From: Enterococcus canis NBRC 100695
Lineage (GTDB): Bacteria; Bacillota; Bacilli; Lactobacillales; Enterococcaceae
Assembly: GCF_001544375.1 (NCBI RefSeq)
Contig: NZ_BCQJ01000001.1
Coordinates: forward strand, 144,275-208,274
Direction of reading: 5' to 3'
Length of the DNA stretch: 64,000 nt
Shown one piece after another: positions 37,239 through 45,216 of the stretch. Under the pieces are notes generated by a model, which saw nothing but the letters and a program-made list of their open reading frames with translations, did no database searches and was not told the DNA's origin. Numbering within the stretch: position 1 is the stretch's first letter; each line of letters begins with the position of its first letter. The position numbers and the translations under genes are program-made.

Positions 37239-37910
37239 TCACTCCACAAAGTAGACTTTTCGCCCATTTAAAGGCTGGATAGGACGATTATTATGACCAT
37301 TATCCCCCTGCAATTCCATGTACAGCTCATTGGCGATTAAACCTGGTTCGCTCATAACGAACCACGGAATCGGTCCGACTGTCGGTGGTGTGGTCAGGGA
37401 GCCTTCGTATTGATAATAGCTTAGTAGCTCTGGCAAGAACATTTCCGGGTTGAAGAAAAACTCGCCTTTATTGACGCCCGCCTCAATATCTCCTAAGCGT
37501 AAGCCACGATCCTCATCCAAATCTAGCAAAATACCGATCACTAAGTTTTGCTGCTCATGAGTATGCACCAAATGACACTCGATAGGATAGGAATGCTTTT
37601 CGACAATATGTTCACCAGGAGTATGGAAATGGATATCTGATAAGACGTAACGTACTCCTTGATAATTCACGAAGCTTTCTCGTTCTGGTGGAACAAAATG
37701 GGCAGCGTGATTAAAACGTTGCGCGAAGAAACGTTCTCTTTGATAATGAAATTTTAGTTGGATTTTTTCTGGATCGACAACACATTGTGCTTCCAGCAGT
37801 TCGATAGGCGATTGATCAGGAAAATCACGACCGCAAGCAAACTGTTCACACAAGTGATGCCAATTTTCTGGACCATTGGGACCAGATTCGTATTGCCATA
37901 TTGGATTCAC
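37239..37910 (-). CDS. Alpha-class carbonic anhydrase
   Basis: Interconverts carbon dioxide and bicarbonate; 223 residues. Alpha-class features: WQYESGPNGPENWHHL, QSPIEL, zinc ligands in DIHFHTPGEH and ECHLVH, YEGSLTTPPTVGPIPWFVM with the gatekeeping Thr, and NNRPIQPLNGRKV. There is no signal peptide, although bacterial alpha enzymes are usually exported; this suggests a cytoplasmic form. The start is a GTG at 37910 behind AAAGGAGG. Confidence 0.9.
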   Translation of the reverse strand: MNPIWQYESGPNGPENWHHLCEQFACGRDFPDQSPIELLEAQCVVDPEKIQLKFHYQRERFFAQRFNHAAHFVPPERESFVNYQGVRYVLSDIHFHTPGEHIVEKHSYPIECHLVHTHEQQNLVIGILLDLDEDRGLRLGDIEAGVNKGEFFFNPEMFLPELLSYYQYEGSLTTPPTVGPIPWFVMSEPGLIANELYMELQGDNGHNNRPIQPLNGRKVYFVE

Positions 37911-38023
37911 GTTGCTGCCTCCTTTTCAGTTTAGATTAGCTTACCTTTATAAAAATTGCAATTTCCAAGTCTCTTCTCACAGCCAATTTGATTTTTTGAG
38001 TATACTGTATATGAGGTGAGAAA

Positions 38024-38467
38024 ATGGAAATCAAGACGATGTATCAAGAAGATGCTGACTGGGATCAAGCAGCTGAAATGATTCAGCAGCAAGAATGGTC
38101 AGCTGCTCAATTTTTAGCAAAACGTATGCAGGAACGGCAACTTAAAGACTGGGAAGGCGTGATTATTGCCACTGAAAATGACCAGCTAGCCGGCTTTACG
38201 TCCTTCGTGGAAAAGGACATTTTGAAAGAAGGTGATTATACGCCGTTTATTGCAACGGTTTACGTCAACCCTGACTTTCGTGGTCGCTTTTTAGCTAAAT
38301 CACTCGTCGCACAGGCCGAACATGCCTTGATCAAAGCGGGCTACAAAACCGTTTTTCTAGTCACTAGCTTAGAAAATTTCTATGAAAAAATGGGCTATCA
38401 CCTGATTAAACCTGTCCAGGATATTTTTGACCGGCCCATGAAATTGTATCAAAAATCTTTAACCTAA
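38024..38467 (+). CDS. GNAT family N-acetyltransferase
   Basis: A 147-residue acetyl-CoA-dependent acyltransferase. Core motifs: GVIIATENDQLAGFTSFVEK, FIATVYVNPDFRGRFLAKSLVAQAEHALIKAG (acetyl-CoA pyrophosphate-binding loop as R-G-R-F-L-A) and FYEKMGYHLI. Substrate unknown. GAGGTGAG precedes the ATG. It is monocistronic and ends before a long hairpin shared with the LCP gene. Confidence 0.85.
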   Translation: MEIKTMYQEDADWDQAAEMIQQQEWSAAQFLAKRMQERQLKDWEGVIIATENDQLAGFTSFVEKDILKEGDYTPFIATVYVNPDFRGRFLAKSLVAQAEHALIKAGYKTVFLVTSLENFYEKMGYHLIKPVQDIFDRPMKLYQKSLT

Positions 38468-38471
38468 GGAA

Positions 38472-38551
38472 AAACCGCAGTCATCCTACGGCAAGCCAAA
38501 GTTGCTGATTCAGCCAACTTCAAGGCCTGCTAACGGATACTGCGGCTTTTT
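38472..38551. terminator. Long branched terminator hairpin between convergent genes
   Basis: CCGCAGT and ACTGCGG (38475-38481 with 38539-38545) close an 80-base structure. Inside are ATCC/GGAT, GC-GCC/GGC-GC and AAGTTG/CAACTT pairings. T-runs lie on both sides, so it can end both the GNAT and the LCP transcripts. It is much longer than the other terminators here. Confidence 0.7.
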
Positions 38552-39499
38552 TTATTCGGTCACACTGGAAGAGTCAGTTGAACTATTATTCACGTAGTCT
38601 AGGTCTAATGCTTGATCCAGTTCAGTTCGAACCCGTGCTAATTCCTCATCAGAAATCCCTTGATAAGAAACACCATCTTGCATGAAGCCGTCCCCTTGTA
38701 GTTGATCACTCTTGATCGAACTAAAAGAGTCGCGGTCATTTAACGCAATATTTTGCATCTCGTCCCAGGTCATATCTGTTTTGATGTTGCCTTCCATGGC
38801 TTTCAAGATGTTTTGGTAATTGGTGACACTATTGATTGAAAGAGCTTTTTTCGCAATCGCCGCTACGACTTGACGTTGCCGTTCTTGCCGACCGTAGTCG
38901 CCATTAGGATCTTCATAACGCATTCTTGAATAAGCTAAGGCTTCCTCGCCATTTAATGAAAGCTTCCCAATAGCAAAGTGATGGTCATCTTGGCTAAAGT
39001 CCAATTTATTGTCGACTTCAATGCCGCCAACGGCATCAACTAGTTCTTGCAATCCTTTGAGGTTGACAGTCACATAATAGTTGATGGGAATGTCCAATAA
39101 TTTGCTGACACTGGCCATACTCATAGCTGCGCCGCCAAAGGCATAGGCATGGTTAATTTTATCCTCTGTGCCGTGGCCAACGATTTCAGTATAAGTATCG
39201 CGGGCGATACTAACTAAAGTTGTTTCATTCTTTTTAGGATTCACAGTAGCCACCATCATTGTATCCGAACGACCTTGATCAGTCCGGCCTAAATCGCCGG
39301 TATCGATTCCTAAAAGCAGCACGGAGAATGGTTCTCCGGCTTTAACCGTGGCTTGATTATCATGATCCACTTTTTCATACATCGTGTTTGCTGAATTTTT
39401 AACATCGAAATAAACCTTGGCTGCATAGCCGCAAACTGCGATTACTAGAATCAATAACACACTAAAGACACTCAGTATGATTTTCTTCTTCTTTGACAT
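38552..39499 (-). CDS. LytR-CpsA-Psr (LCP) family cell-wall glycopolymer ligase
   Basis: Transfers lipid-linked glycopolymers to peptidoglycan; 315 residues. One N-terminal transmembrane helix (about 7-28) puts the catalytic domain outside. LCP motifs: PFSVLLLGIDTGDLGRTDQGRSDTMMVATVNP, SIARDTYTEI, KINHAYAFGG, VNLKGLQELVDAVGGIEV and LAYSRMRYEDPNGDYGRQERQRQVV with the phosphate-binding Arg residues. The start is the ATG at 39499 behind GAGGGGG. It resembles enterococcal Psr. Confidence 0.92.
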   Translation of the reverse strand: MSKKKKIILSVFSVLLILVIAVCGYAAKVYFDVKNSANTMYEKVDHDNQATVKAGEPFSVLLLGIDTGDLGRTDQGRSDTMMVATVNPKKNETTLVSIARDTYTEIVGHGTEDKINHAYAFGGAAMSMASVSKLLDIPINYYVTVNLKGLQELVDAVGGIEVDNKLDFSQDDHHFAIGKLSLNGEEALAYSRMRYEDPNGDYGRQERQRQVVAAIAKKALSINSVTNYQNILKAMEGNIKTDMTWDEMQNIALNDRDSFSSIKSDQLQGDGFMQDGVSYQGISDEELARVRTELDQALDLDYVNNSSTDSSSVTE

Positions 39500-39524
39500 A
39501 GTTACCCCCTCGTGCTTTTTTTCT

Positions 39525-39553
39525 ATTATAAACAAAATCCAATCGGAAACCAA
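39525..39553 (-). promoter_or_regulatory. Promoter of the LCP gene
   Basis: TTGGTT (39548-39553), 17-base spacer and TATAAT (39525-39530). Confidence 0.75.
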
Positions 39554-39625
39554 ACGGATGGCCGTTTTTCAGTAAAATAGCGCTCGTTCTTAAGCAGTTG
39601 TTAAGCTTTGTCATTTCATTACAGC

Positions 39626-39650
39626 AAAAAAGCCGAGCAAAAGCTCGGCC
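39626..39650 (-). terminator. Terminator of cysK
   Basis: GGCCGAGC and GCTCGGCT flank TTTT and are followed by TTTTTT on the minus strand. Confidence 0.9.
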
Positions 39651-39662
39651 CTGTTTCATTTA

Positions 39663-40592
39663 TTAAGCATCAAATTGATAAAGCGCGGTAGATAGGTAGC
39701 GTTCTCCATTATCTGGTACGATGGCTAAGACTTTCTTGCCAGCACCAAGCTTTTCTGCTGTTTTCAAAGCGGCGGCAATCGCTGCCCCAGAGGAAATTCC
39801 CACTAAAAAGCCTTCTTCTTTTGCCACGCGACGAGCCATTTCCATAGCATCATCACTAGAGATGCCAATGACTTCATCATAGACCTTCGTATCTAATACT
39901 TTCGGAATAAAACCAGTCCCAATTCCTTGAATTTTATGTGGACCAGGTTGTCCGCCTTCTAAAACGGCAGATTCTGTTGGTTCAACCGCCACTACTTTGA
40001 TTTCAGGATAAACCCGTTTCAGTTCTTCGCCAGCACCGCTGATAGTACCACCTGTACCGACGCCAGCAATGAAAGCATCAAGTCCTGCTTGACCAAAGGT
40101 GTTCGCGATTTCAACCCCAGTGGTTTTCGCATGAACCGCTGGATTGGCTGGATTATCGAATTGTAATGGCATAAAGTAACCATGTTCTTGACTTAATTCT
40201 GTCGCTTTATTGATAGAACCTTTGATACCTTCAGCTCCCGGTGTCAAAATCAGTTCAGCGCCATAAGCTTGCATCAATTTGCGGCGTTCTACACTCATGG
40301 TGTCGGGCATTACGATAATCACTTTATACCCTTTAGCTGCCCCAACCATTGACAAGCCAATCCCTGTATTCCCACTAGTTGGCTCGATAATGGTGTCACC
40401 AGGTTTCAAAATGCCATCTGCTTCTGCTTTTTCAATCATACTGAGGGCGATACGATCTTTTACACTACTGCCAGGATTGAAAAATTCCAGCTTTACATAA
40501 ACATCGGCTGCGCCGTCGGGAACCACCCGATTCAACTTAACGATTGGTGTATTCCCAATCAACTCTGTAATATTGTTATAAATTTTTGTCAT
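39663..40592 (-). CDS. cysK: Cysteine synthase (O-acetylserine sulfhydrylase)
   Basis: PLP enzyme making Cys from O-acetylserine and sulfide; 309 residues. PLP Lys in [15 protein letters not shown], substrate loop [11 protein letters not shown], phosphate loop [15 protein letters not shown] and [12 protein letters not shown]. The start is the ATG at 40592 ([20 protein letters not shown]) behind AAAGGAG. It is monocistronic, with a promoter at 40626-40655 that contains an inverted repeat. Confidence 0.96.
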   Translation of the reverse strand: MTKIYNNITELIGNTPIVKLNRVVPDGAADVYVKLEFFNPGSSVKDRIALSMIEKAEADGILKPGDTIIEPTSGNTGIGLSMVGAAKGYKVIIVMPDTMSVERRKLMQAYGAELILTPGAEGIKGSINKATELSQEHGYFMPLQFDNPANPAVHAKTTGVEIANTFGQAGLDAFIAGVGTGGTISGAGEELKRVYPEIKVVAVEPTESAVLEGGQPGPHKIQGIGTGFIPKVLDTKVYDEVIGISSDDAMEMARRVAKEEGFLVGISSGAAIAAALKTAEKLGAGKKVLAIVPDNGERYLSTALYQFDA

Positions 40593-40625
40593 GGTCTTTC
40601 GTCTCCTTTTTTCTTTCTCTTCTTT

Positions 40626-40655
40626 ATGATAAAGTAACCAAAGGGAAGTTACCAA
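40626..40655 (-). promoter_or_regulatory. Promoter of cysK with inverted repeat
   Basis: TTGGTA (40650-40655), 18-base spacer and TATCAT (40626-40631). GTAAC and GTTAC (40634-40638 and 40648-40652) form an inverted repeat within it and could be an operator for a sulfur-responsive regulator; the factor is unknown. Confidence 0.55.
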
Positions 40656-40763
40656 TAATATGTTTTCATCATACGCCAAAAACGAGATCGTTTTCAATTT
40701 CTTTTGAAATGACGATCGTGATAGGTTCTGCCTTTCACTAAATTATCAGAAATGAGGTTCTTT

Positions 40764-41762
40764 ATGGAAATCATTCATATAAGCCCACGCGGCTACTGTT
40801 ATGGGGTCGTAGATGCCATGGTTATTGCCCGCAATGCCAGTTTAGATACTGATTTGCCCCGTCCTATTTATCTATTGGGAATGCTCGTTCATAATGAGCA
40901 TGTGACAGCTGCTTTTGAAGAAGCCGGTATCATCACCCTAGATGGCCCCAATCGCCTCGCAATTTTAGAGCAGGTAACCGAAGGAACAGTCATTTTTACC
41001 GCCCACGGCATTTCTCCGCAAGTCAAAGCGCGGGCTATTGAAAAAGGCTTGGTGACCATTGACGCGACTTGCCCAGATGTCACGATTACTCATGAGTTGA
41101 TCAAACAACATGTCGATCAAGGCTATGAGGTCCTTTATATTGGTAAAAAAGGCCATCCGGAACCAGAAGGCGCTATGGGCGTCGCACCGGAGCACGTTTT
41201 TTTACTAAGCAACTTGGCTGATTTGGAACAGCTGCCTGACCTATCTGAAAGAAAACTGTTTTTAACGAATCAAACAACAATGAGTCAATGGGATGTCAGC
41301 GATTTAATGTCAGCGATTCAAGAGCGCTACCCGCAAGTGGAAATACATAAAGAAATATGTTTAGCCACGCAAGTTCGGCAAGAAGCCGTAGCTGAACAAG
41401 CTGGTGATTGTGATTTAACCTTAGTTGTAGGCGATCCTCGCAGTAATAATAGTAATCGCCTGGCACAAGTTTCCATCCAGCAGGCCCAAACATCTGCTCA
41501 TCGTATTGGCAATGTAGCAGATATTGATCCGGCATGGCTCATGGAAGTGGAGCGTGTCGCCGTTACAGCGGGCGCCTCAACGCCAACGCCTATCGTCAGA
41601 GAGGTCGTTCAATATTTAGAAAGCTTTGATCCTAAAGACCCAGAAACTTGGCATAAACAGTCAGCTGTCCCGGCAGATACCATTCTACCTCGGCCACGAA
41701 AAAAGGATCTTACTAAAAAAAGAGAACAGCGATTAGCTGATCTCCGTGAAGGTAAACGATAA
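40764..41762 (+). CDS. ispH: 4-Hydroxy-3-methylbut-2-enyl diphosphate reductase
   Basis: Last enzyme of the MEP isoprenoid route, an iron-sulfur reductase making IPP and DMAPP; 332 residues. All three cluster Cys are present: in [22 protein letters not shown] and [12 protein letters not shown]. Substrate-binding residues are visible in [32 protein letters not shown] and AGASTPTP. The ATG at 40764 is chosen (GAGG 6 bases before) over 40752. It closely resembles the Bacillus form. Enterococci such as E. faecalis make isoprenoids by mevalonate, so this gene is noteworthy. Confidence 0.93.
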   Translation: MEIIHISPRGYCYGVVDAMVIARNASLDTDLPRPIYLLGMLVHNEHVTAAFEEAGIITLDGPNRLAILEQVTEGTVIFTAHGISPQVKARAIEKGLVTIDATCPDVTITHELIKQHVDQGYEVLYIGKKGHPEPEGAMGVAPEHVFLLSNLADLEQLPDLSERKLFLTNQTTMSQWDVSDLMSAIQERYPQVEIHKEICLATQVRQEAVAEQAGDCDLTLVVGDPRSNNSNRLAQVSIQQAQTSAHRIGNVADIDPAWLMEVERVAVTAGASTPTPIVREVVQYLESFDPKDPETWHKQSAVPADTILPRPRKKDLTKKREQRLADLREGKR

Positions 41763-41768
41763 AACGCT

Positions 41769-41801
41769 CCGCCTAGTCAGCTTTTGACTAGGCGGTTTTT
41801 T
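41769..41801 (+). terminator. Terminator of ispH
   Basis: CCGCCTAGTCA and TGACTAGGCGG form an 11-bp stem with a 5-base loop and TTTTTT. Confidence 0.9.
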
Positions 41802-42820
41802 CAGCGAAAATCACCGACTAACACGACTTTCCCCTGCATATGTCCGGCTTCTACGTCCCGCGTGGCCTGTTTTAGATGCTCTACCGTGATGTCTTGATAG
41901 GTTTTAGTCACCGTTGGCTTAAGCTTATTTGCTTCTGCTAATTGTGCCAACTGCTGCAAAATAGCCCCTTGTGACGCGATGCGATAATCATGGTCGGTCT
42001 TCGCGAACATATACTCCCAATCAAAGCTGACTGAGAGATTTTTTAAAGCTCCTAGTGGCAGTGCCTCTTGAATACCAACAATCGTCCCAATATGTCCGAA
42101 GGGTTTGATCAAGGCGGTCAACTGTTCAAAGTATTGCGTCACGTCATACAAAACCGCGATATAATCAAAGCTCTGCCGAGGCAAGTCTCGCAATGAATCT
42201 TGCAAAGGGACATGATGATCCAGTTCGTGAGCGCTGCCCATCTGTCTCAGCCAGGAAAACTTGGCTGGACTCGAGGTGCTATATACAGTCAAGCCAGCCC
42301 ATGACGCTAACTGACTTAGAATCGAGCCGACGCCTCCCGCCCCATTAATGATTAAGATATCTCCTTCATTTGCTTGTGCTTGAGGCAGTAGTCCAAACTT
42401 TTCAAATAAAAGTTCAAAAGCCGTCAAACCTGTTAAAGGGATACTTACTGCTTCTGCATCAGTCCAATTTTCAGGAGCTAAGGCAACAATTTCTTCGGTA
42501 ACCAACTGGAATCCTTGATTAGAACCCGCTCTTTTCGTAGTTCCCGCATAAAAGACGCGATCTCCTATCTGAAAGTCCTTCACCTCTGACCCGCTGGCGA
42601 CTACTGTACCAACTGCATCGTAACCCAGTATTTTAAAAGACTCCTCTTTCTTAGCGGTACTTCTTAGCTTAGTATCCACTGGATTGACCGAGATTCCGCT
42701 AATTTTCACTAGCAAATCATGACCTGTAGGAACGGGAATCGGCAGCTTTTGTTCAATAAAACTATCGGCGTGTTCAATAGGATGTCCCGCATAAAAGCCG
42801 ATTGCTTTCATTTCTTCCAT
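41801..42820 (-). CDS. Zinc-type alcohol dehydrogenase-like / quinone oxidoreductase family protein
   Basis: A 339-residue MDR-superfamily reductase. GroES-like N-terminal domain (LLVKISGISVNPVDTKLRS, LGYDAVGTVVASGSEV) and a Rossmann domain with IINGAGGVGSILSQLA. The catalytic-zinc Cys of true alcohol dehydrogenases is replaced in the NPVDTK motif, so a quinone or enone reductase using NADPH is more likely. A GGAGGAG site is present, with a near-consensus promoter and an inverted repeat upstream. Confidence 0.88.
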   Translation of the reverse strand: MEEMKAIGFYAGHPIEHADSFIEQKLPIPVPTGHDLLVKISGISVNPVDTKLRSTAKKEESFKILGYDAVGTVVASGSEVKDFQIGDRVFYAGTTKRAGSNQGFQLVTEEIVALAPENWTDAEAVSIPLTGLTAFELLFEKFGLLPQAQANEGDILIINGAGGVGSILSQLASWAGLTVYSTSSPAKFSWLRQMGSAHELDHHVPLQDSLRDLPRQSFDYIAVLYDVTQYFEQLTALIKPFGHIGTIVGIQEALPLGALKNLSVSFDWEYMFAKTDHDYRIASQGAILQQLAQLAEANKLKPTVTKTYQDITVEHLKQATRDVEAGHMQGKVVLVGDFR

Positions 42821-42853
42821 AATATCTCCTCCACTCTGAGTCTCATTACGTTA

Positions 42854-42892
42854 ACCATAGATTTCGTTCATTAGACTGTCAACTAAACAGTC
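42854..42892 (-). promoter_or_regulatory. Promoter and operator of the MDR reductase gene
   Basis: TTGACA (42877-42882), 17-base spacer and TATGGT (42854-42859). The perfect inverted repeat GACTG-N9-CAGTC (42874-42892) covers the -35 box, which suits a repressor, possibly of the stress-responsive TetR or HxlR/MarR kind. Confidence 0.65.
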
Positions 42893-43013
42893 CCATGAAG
42901 GAAAAAAGTCATTCGTTAACTAAAAAACCTTTAAAAGATTTTCGCGATCCCGACGACTGTCTACTCGAAGTTAAGGAAATACCGCTTCTACTTTTAGTCT
43001 TTTAAAAAACTAA
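42893..43013. other. Intergenic stretch with a CTTTTAG hairpin, no gene
   Basis: No ORF with a ribosome binding site is seen. CTTTTAGT and ACTAAAAG (42991-43015) form an AT-rich hairpin that abuts the terminator at 43014-43057 and may act with it. Confidence 0.4.
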
Positions 43014-43057
43014 AAGAGACTGGTCTATAAACTCAAAAAGTTATATCCCAGTCTCTT
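43014..43057 (-). terminator. Terminator of the FabK-like gene, copy 2 of a dispersed hairpin
   Basis: AAGAGACTGG and CCAGTCTCTT arms surround the same TTTTTGAG loop region as at 12784-12830, followed on the minus strand by TTTTAGTTTTTT. The arms differ from copy 1 at several places but keep pairing. Confidence 0.7.
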
Positions 43058-43135
43058 CAGTATCCCAATAAACGGTGGAGGCAGAAGCAACGCCTTCTTA
43101 TTTCTCGGAGTTAGATGTTTGTCCCAACCGCTGAC
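43058..43135. repeat. Possible short dispersed element next to the terminator
   Basis: A non-coding stretch between the frameshifted gene's stop and the hairpin. It has AGAAG/CTTCT and AGGC/GCCT inverted repeats, and GGTTGGGACA at its far end echoes the ACTGGGATA of the terminator arm. It may form one repeat unit of about 120 bases with 43014-43057. Only one copy of this part is in the window. Confidence 0.3.
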
Positions 43136-44075
43136 TTATTTAGGGAGAAAACTTAGCGGTAGCTTTGCTCTGACCTCGTCTGCTTCATTGAACATTTCTT
43201 CTATAATTATTGCGACAGGTTGTACCTCATGGATGATTCCGGCAATTTGTCCAGCCATCAAAGAGCCATTCTCCGCATCTCCTTCAAAAACGGCTTTGCG
43301 CAGTGAACCCATCGTCAATTCTTCTAGCCTTTCTCGCGGCATTTGATCATGTTCCATCTGCAAGTATTTTTCTGCCATTGCGTTACTAATTACCCGGACT
43401 GGTGCACGGTTACTGCGACCAGTAACTACTGTATCAGTATCTCGCGCAGTCACGACTGCCTGTTTATAACTTTCAGGAATCGGTACTTCTACCGAAGCTA
43501 AAAAGCGAGTGCCAATCTGAACACCAGAGGCCCCCAATGCAAAGCTGGCCACGATGCCCATGCCCATCAGCGATACCACCGGCAGCAATCACGGGAATCG
43601 TAACCGCTTGTGCTACTTGGCGGACTAAGGGAAAAGTGGCAGTTTCACCCACATGCCCGCCTGCTTCAGTACCTTCTGCTACGACACCATCCACCCCTAA
43701 TTGTGCCATTTTAAGAGCTTGCGCTACAGTTGCGATTACTGGGAATATTTTGATGCCCGCTGCCTGTAACTGAGGAATAAACGCTTTGGGTGTGCCGGCG
43801 CCAGTCGTGACAATTGGTACTTTTTCTTCAATGACAACCTCCACCAATTCCGCAATGTTAGGCATCATCAGCATCAAATTAACCGCAAATGGTTGATCAG
43901 TCCCGGCTTTACAAGCCTTAATCTCTGCCCGTAATGTACTTGCATCCATAGAACCAGAAGCTAAAACACCTAAGCCGCCAGCGTTAGAAACGGCTATGAC
44001 TAATTCATGTCGTGAAATTTGGGCCATGGCTCCTTGAAACAAGGGATATTTGATTCCCAACAATTCTGTAATCAT
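43136..44075 (-). pseudogene. FabK-like enoyl-ACP reductase / nitronate monooxygenase, frameshifted
   Basis: FMN-dependent TIM-barrel protein of the FabK/NMO family. The first frame (from the ATG at 44075) gives YPLFQGAMAQISRHELVIAVSNAGGLGVL, IVTTGAGTPKAFI, VVAEGTEAGGHVGE and VIPVIAAGGIADG. After GCTGATGGG the frame breaks, and the family sequence resumes in another frame as MGIVASFALGASGVQIGTRFLAS...GSLMAGQIAGII. One extra G in the GGG run at 43563-43565 explains it; removing it gives a normal protein of about 313 residues. It may be a recent mutation or a sequencing error. It overlaps the upstream gene by 4 bases. Confidence 0.85.
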
Positions 44076-45205
44076 TTATTTTCCTCTCTTTCGTGCAACC
44101 ATTTAGCTGCAATTATTCGTTTCTGAGCATCGGCGGAATCACCGTATAAACCGGTAATTTTAGCATCACGACTCAAACGTTCCATTTGATTACTACGGGT
44201 ATAACCATAACCCCCTGTCATGGCAACCAGTGATTCGGTGGTTTGAATCGAGGTATTCGTACAGAATAATTTGATTTTAGCGATTTGTCGGCTTTTTGTT
44301 GCATCTAAATCGGTCATGCCTTCCGTTAACCCTTGTGTTAAAAAAACCTCTGCAGCACTTATTGCTGTGTCTACTTCGGCCAAAATCCGTTGGGTCTCTA
44401 ACAGATTGATTAAACGCAGGCCGAATTTACGTTCCTTGGTAACGTATTGTAAGCCGGCTTTTAAAGCACCCTTGGCAATCCCAATTGATTGCGCGGAGAT
44501 ACAAATTCGGATCCGGTTGATAATGCTAATTATTTGTTGCTGGGCTGCCAAGCTGCCGCCGAGAATAGCTTCCTTTGGCACTTGCACATCTTTTAATTGG
44601 ATATCCGCAACGGGTAAGGCCTTTAAGCCCACCTTTTCAACAGGTTCACTGATAGTCACCCCTGGACTCTTGGCATCGACTAAAAAGACTCCATACTTTT
44701 CTGATTCATCAAGACAGTGGGTACGGGCCACGACAAAGAGAAGATCAGCAATCGGTGCATTGGAGATGGAGACCTTATCTCCTGTCAATACCCAGTGATC
44801 TTCTTTTTCCGTTGCAATTGTATGTAAATCATCTAAAAAACTACCAGTAGCTTCGTTTAGCGCAAAGGAGCCCCAACGTTCACCATTGAAAAAGTCAACA
44901 AGATACTCCTCGCGTTGTTCTTTTGTCCCAAATCTAAGCAATGGCCAAATGGCAAAAGAGGATTGGGTAAATAAAATACTAGCCAAGGCCGGAAAACTTT
45001 CCGAGACTTTTTGGATCATTTCTAAAAACACTTGCATTTCATCGCCATCTCCCCAATACGTCTTGGCGATACCAATACGAAAAATCCCCCGCTTACTTAA
45101 TTCTTGGACCAGTTCTTCTGGAAATTTACTTGTTTGGTCAAAGTCAGCCGCCTGTTGGACAAGCGTTCCTTTGCTGAGCCAGTCCACATACGCTAATGCA
45201 TCCAA
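44072..45205 (-). CDS. Acyl-CoA dehydrogenase family protein, catalytic Glu not conserved
   Basis: A 377-residue flavoprotein of the acyl-CoA dehydrogenase fold: an N-terminal helical domain, a middle beta domain (ERWGSFALNEATGSFLDDLHTIA, WVLTGDKVSISNAPIADLL) and a C-terminal helical domain (FGLRLINLLETQRILAEV, MTGGYGYTRSNQMERLSRDAKI). At the usual catalytic place (Tyr-Glu-Gly-Thr) it reads YGDSADAQK, so ordinary dehydrogenation is doubtful. The start is a TTG at 45205 behind AGGAGG. It forms an operon with the FabK-like gene; a LysR gene lies 11 bases upstream. Confidence 0.85.
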   Translation of the reverse strand: MDALAYVDWLSKGTLVQQAADFDQTSKFPEELVQELSKRGIFRIGIAKTYWGDGDEMQVFLEMIQKVSESFPALASILFTQSSFAIWPLLRFGTKEQREEYLVDFFNGERWGSFALNEATGSFLDDLHTIATEKEDHWVLTGDKVSISNAPIADLLFVVARTHCLDESEKYGVFLVDAKSPGVTISEPVEKVGLKALPVADIQLKDVQVPKEAILGGSLAAQQQIISIINRIRICISAQSIGIAKGALKAGLQYVTKERKFGLRLINLLETQRILAEVDTAISAAEVFLTQGLTEGMTDLDATKSRQIAKIKLFCTNTSIQTTESLVAMTGGYGYTRSNQMERLSRDAKITGLYGDSADAQKRIIAAKWLHEREENK

Positions 45206-45216
45206 ATGAGTTCCTC

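Noticed and set aside
43136..44075. Programmed frameshift in the FabK-like gene
   Set aside because: There is no slippery heptamer with downstream structure, and homologues are read in one frame; a one-base insertion is simpler.
44271..44798. 175-residue plus-strand open frame inside the acyl-CoA dehydrogenase-like gene
   Set aside because: Antisense shadow with unlikely composition and no upstream signals.
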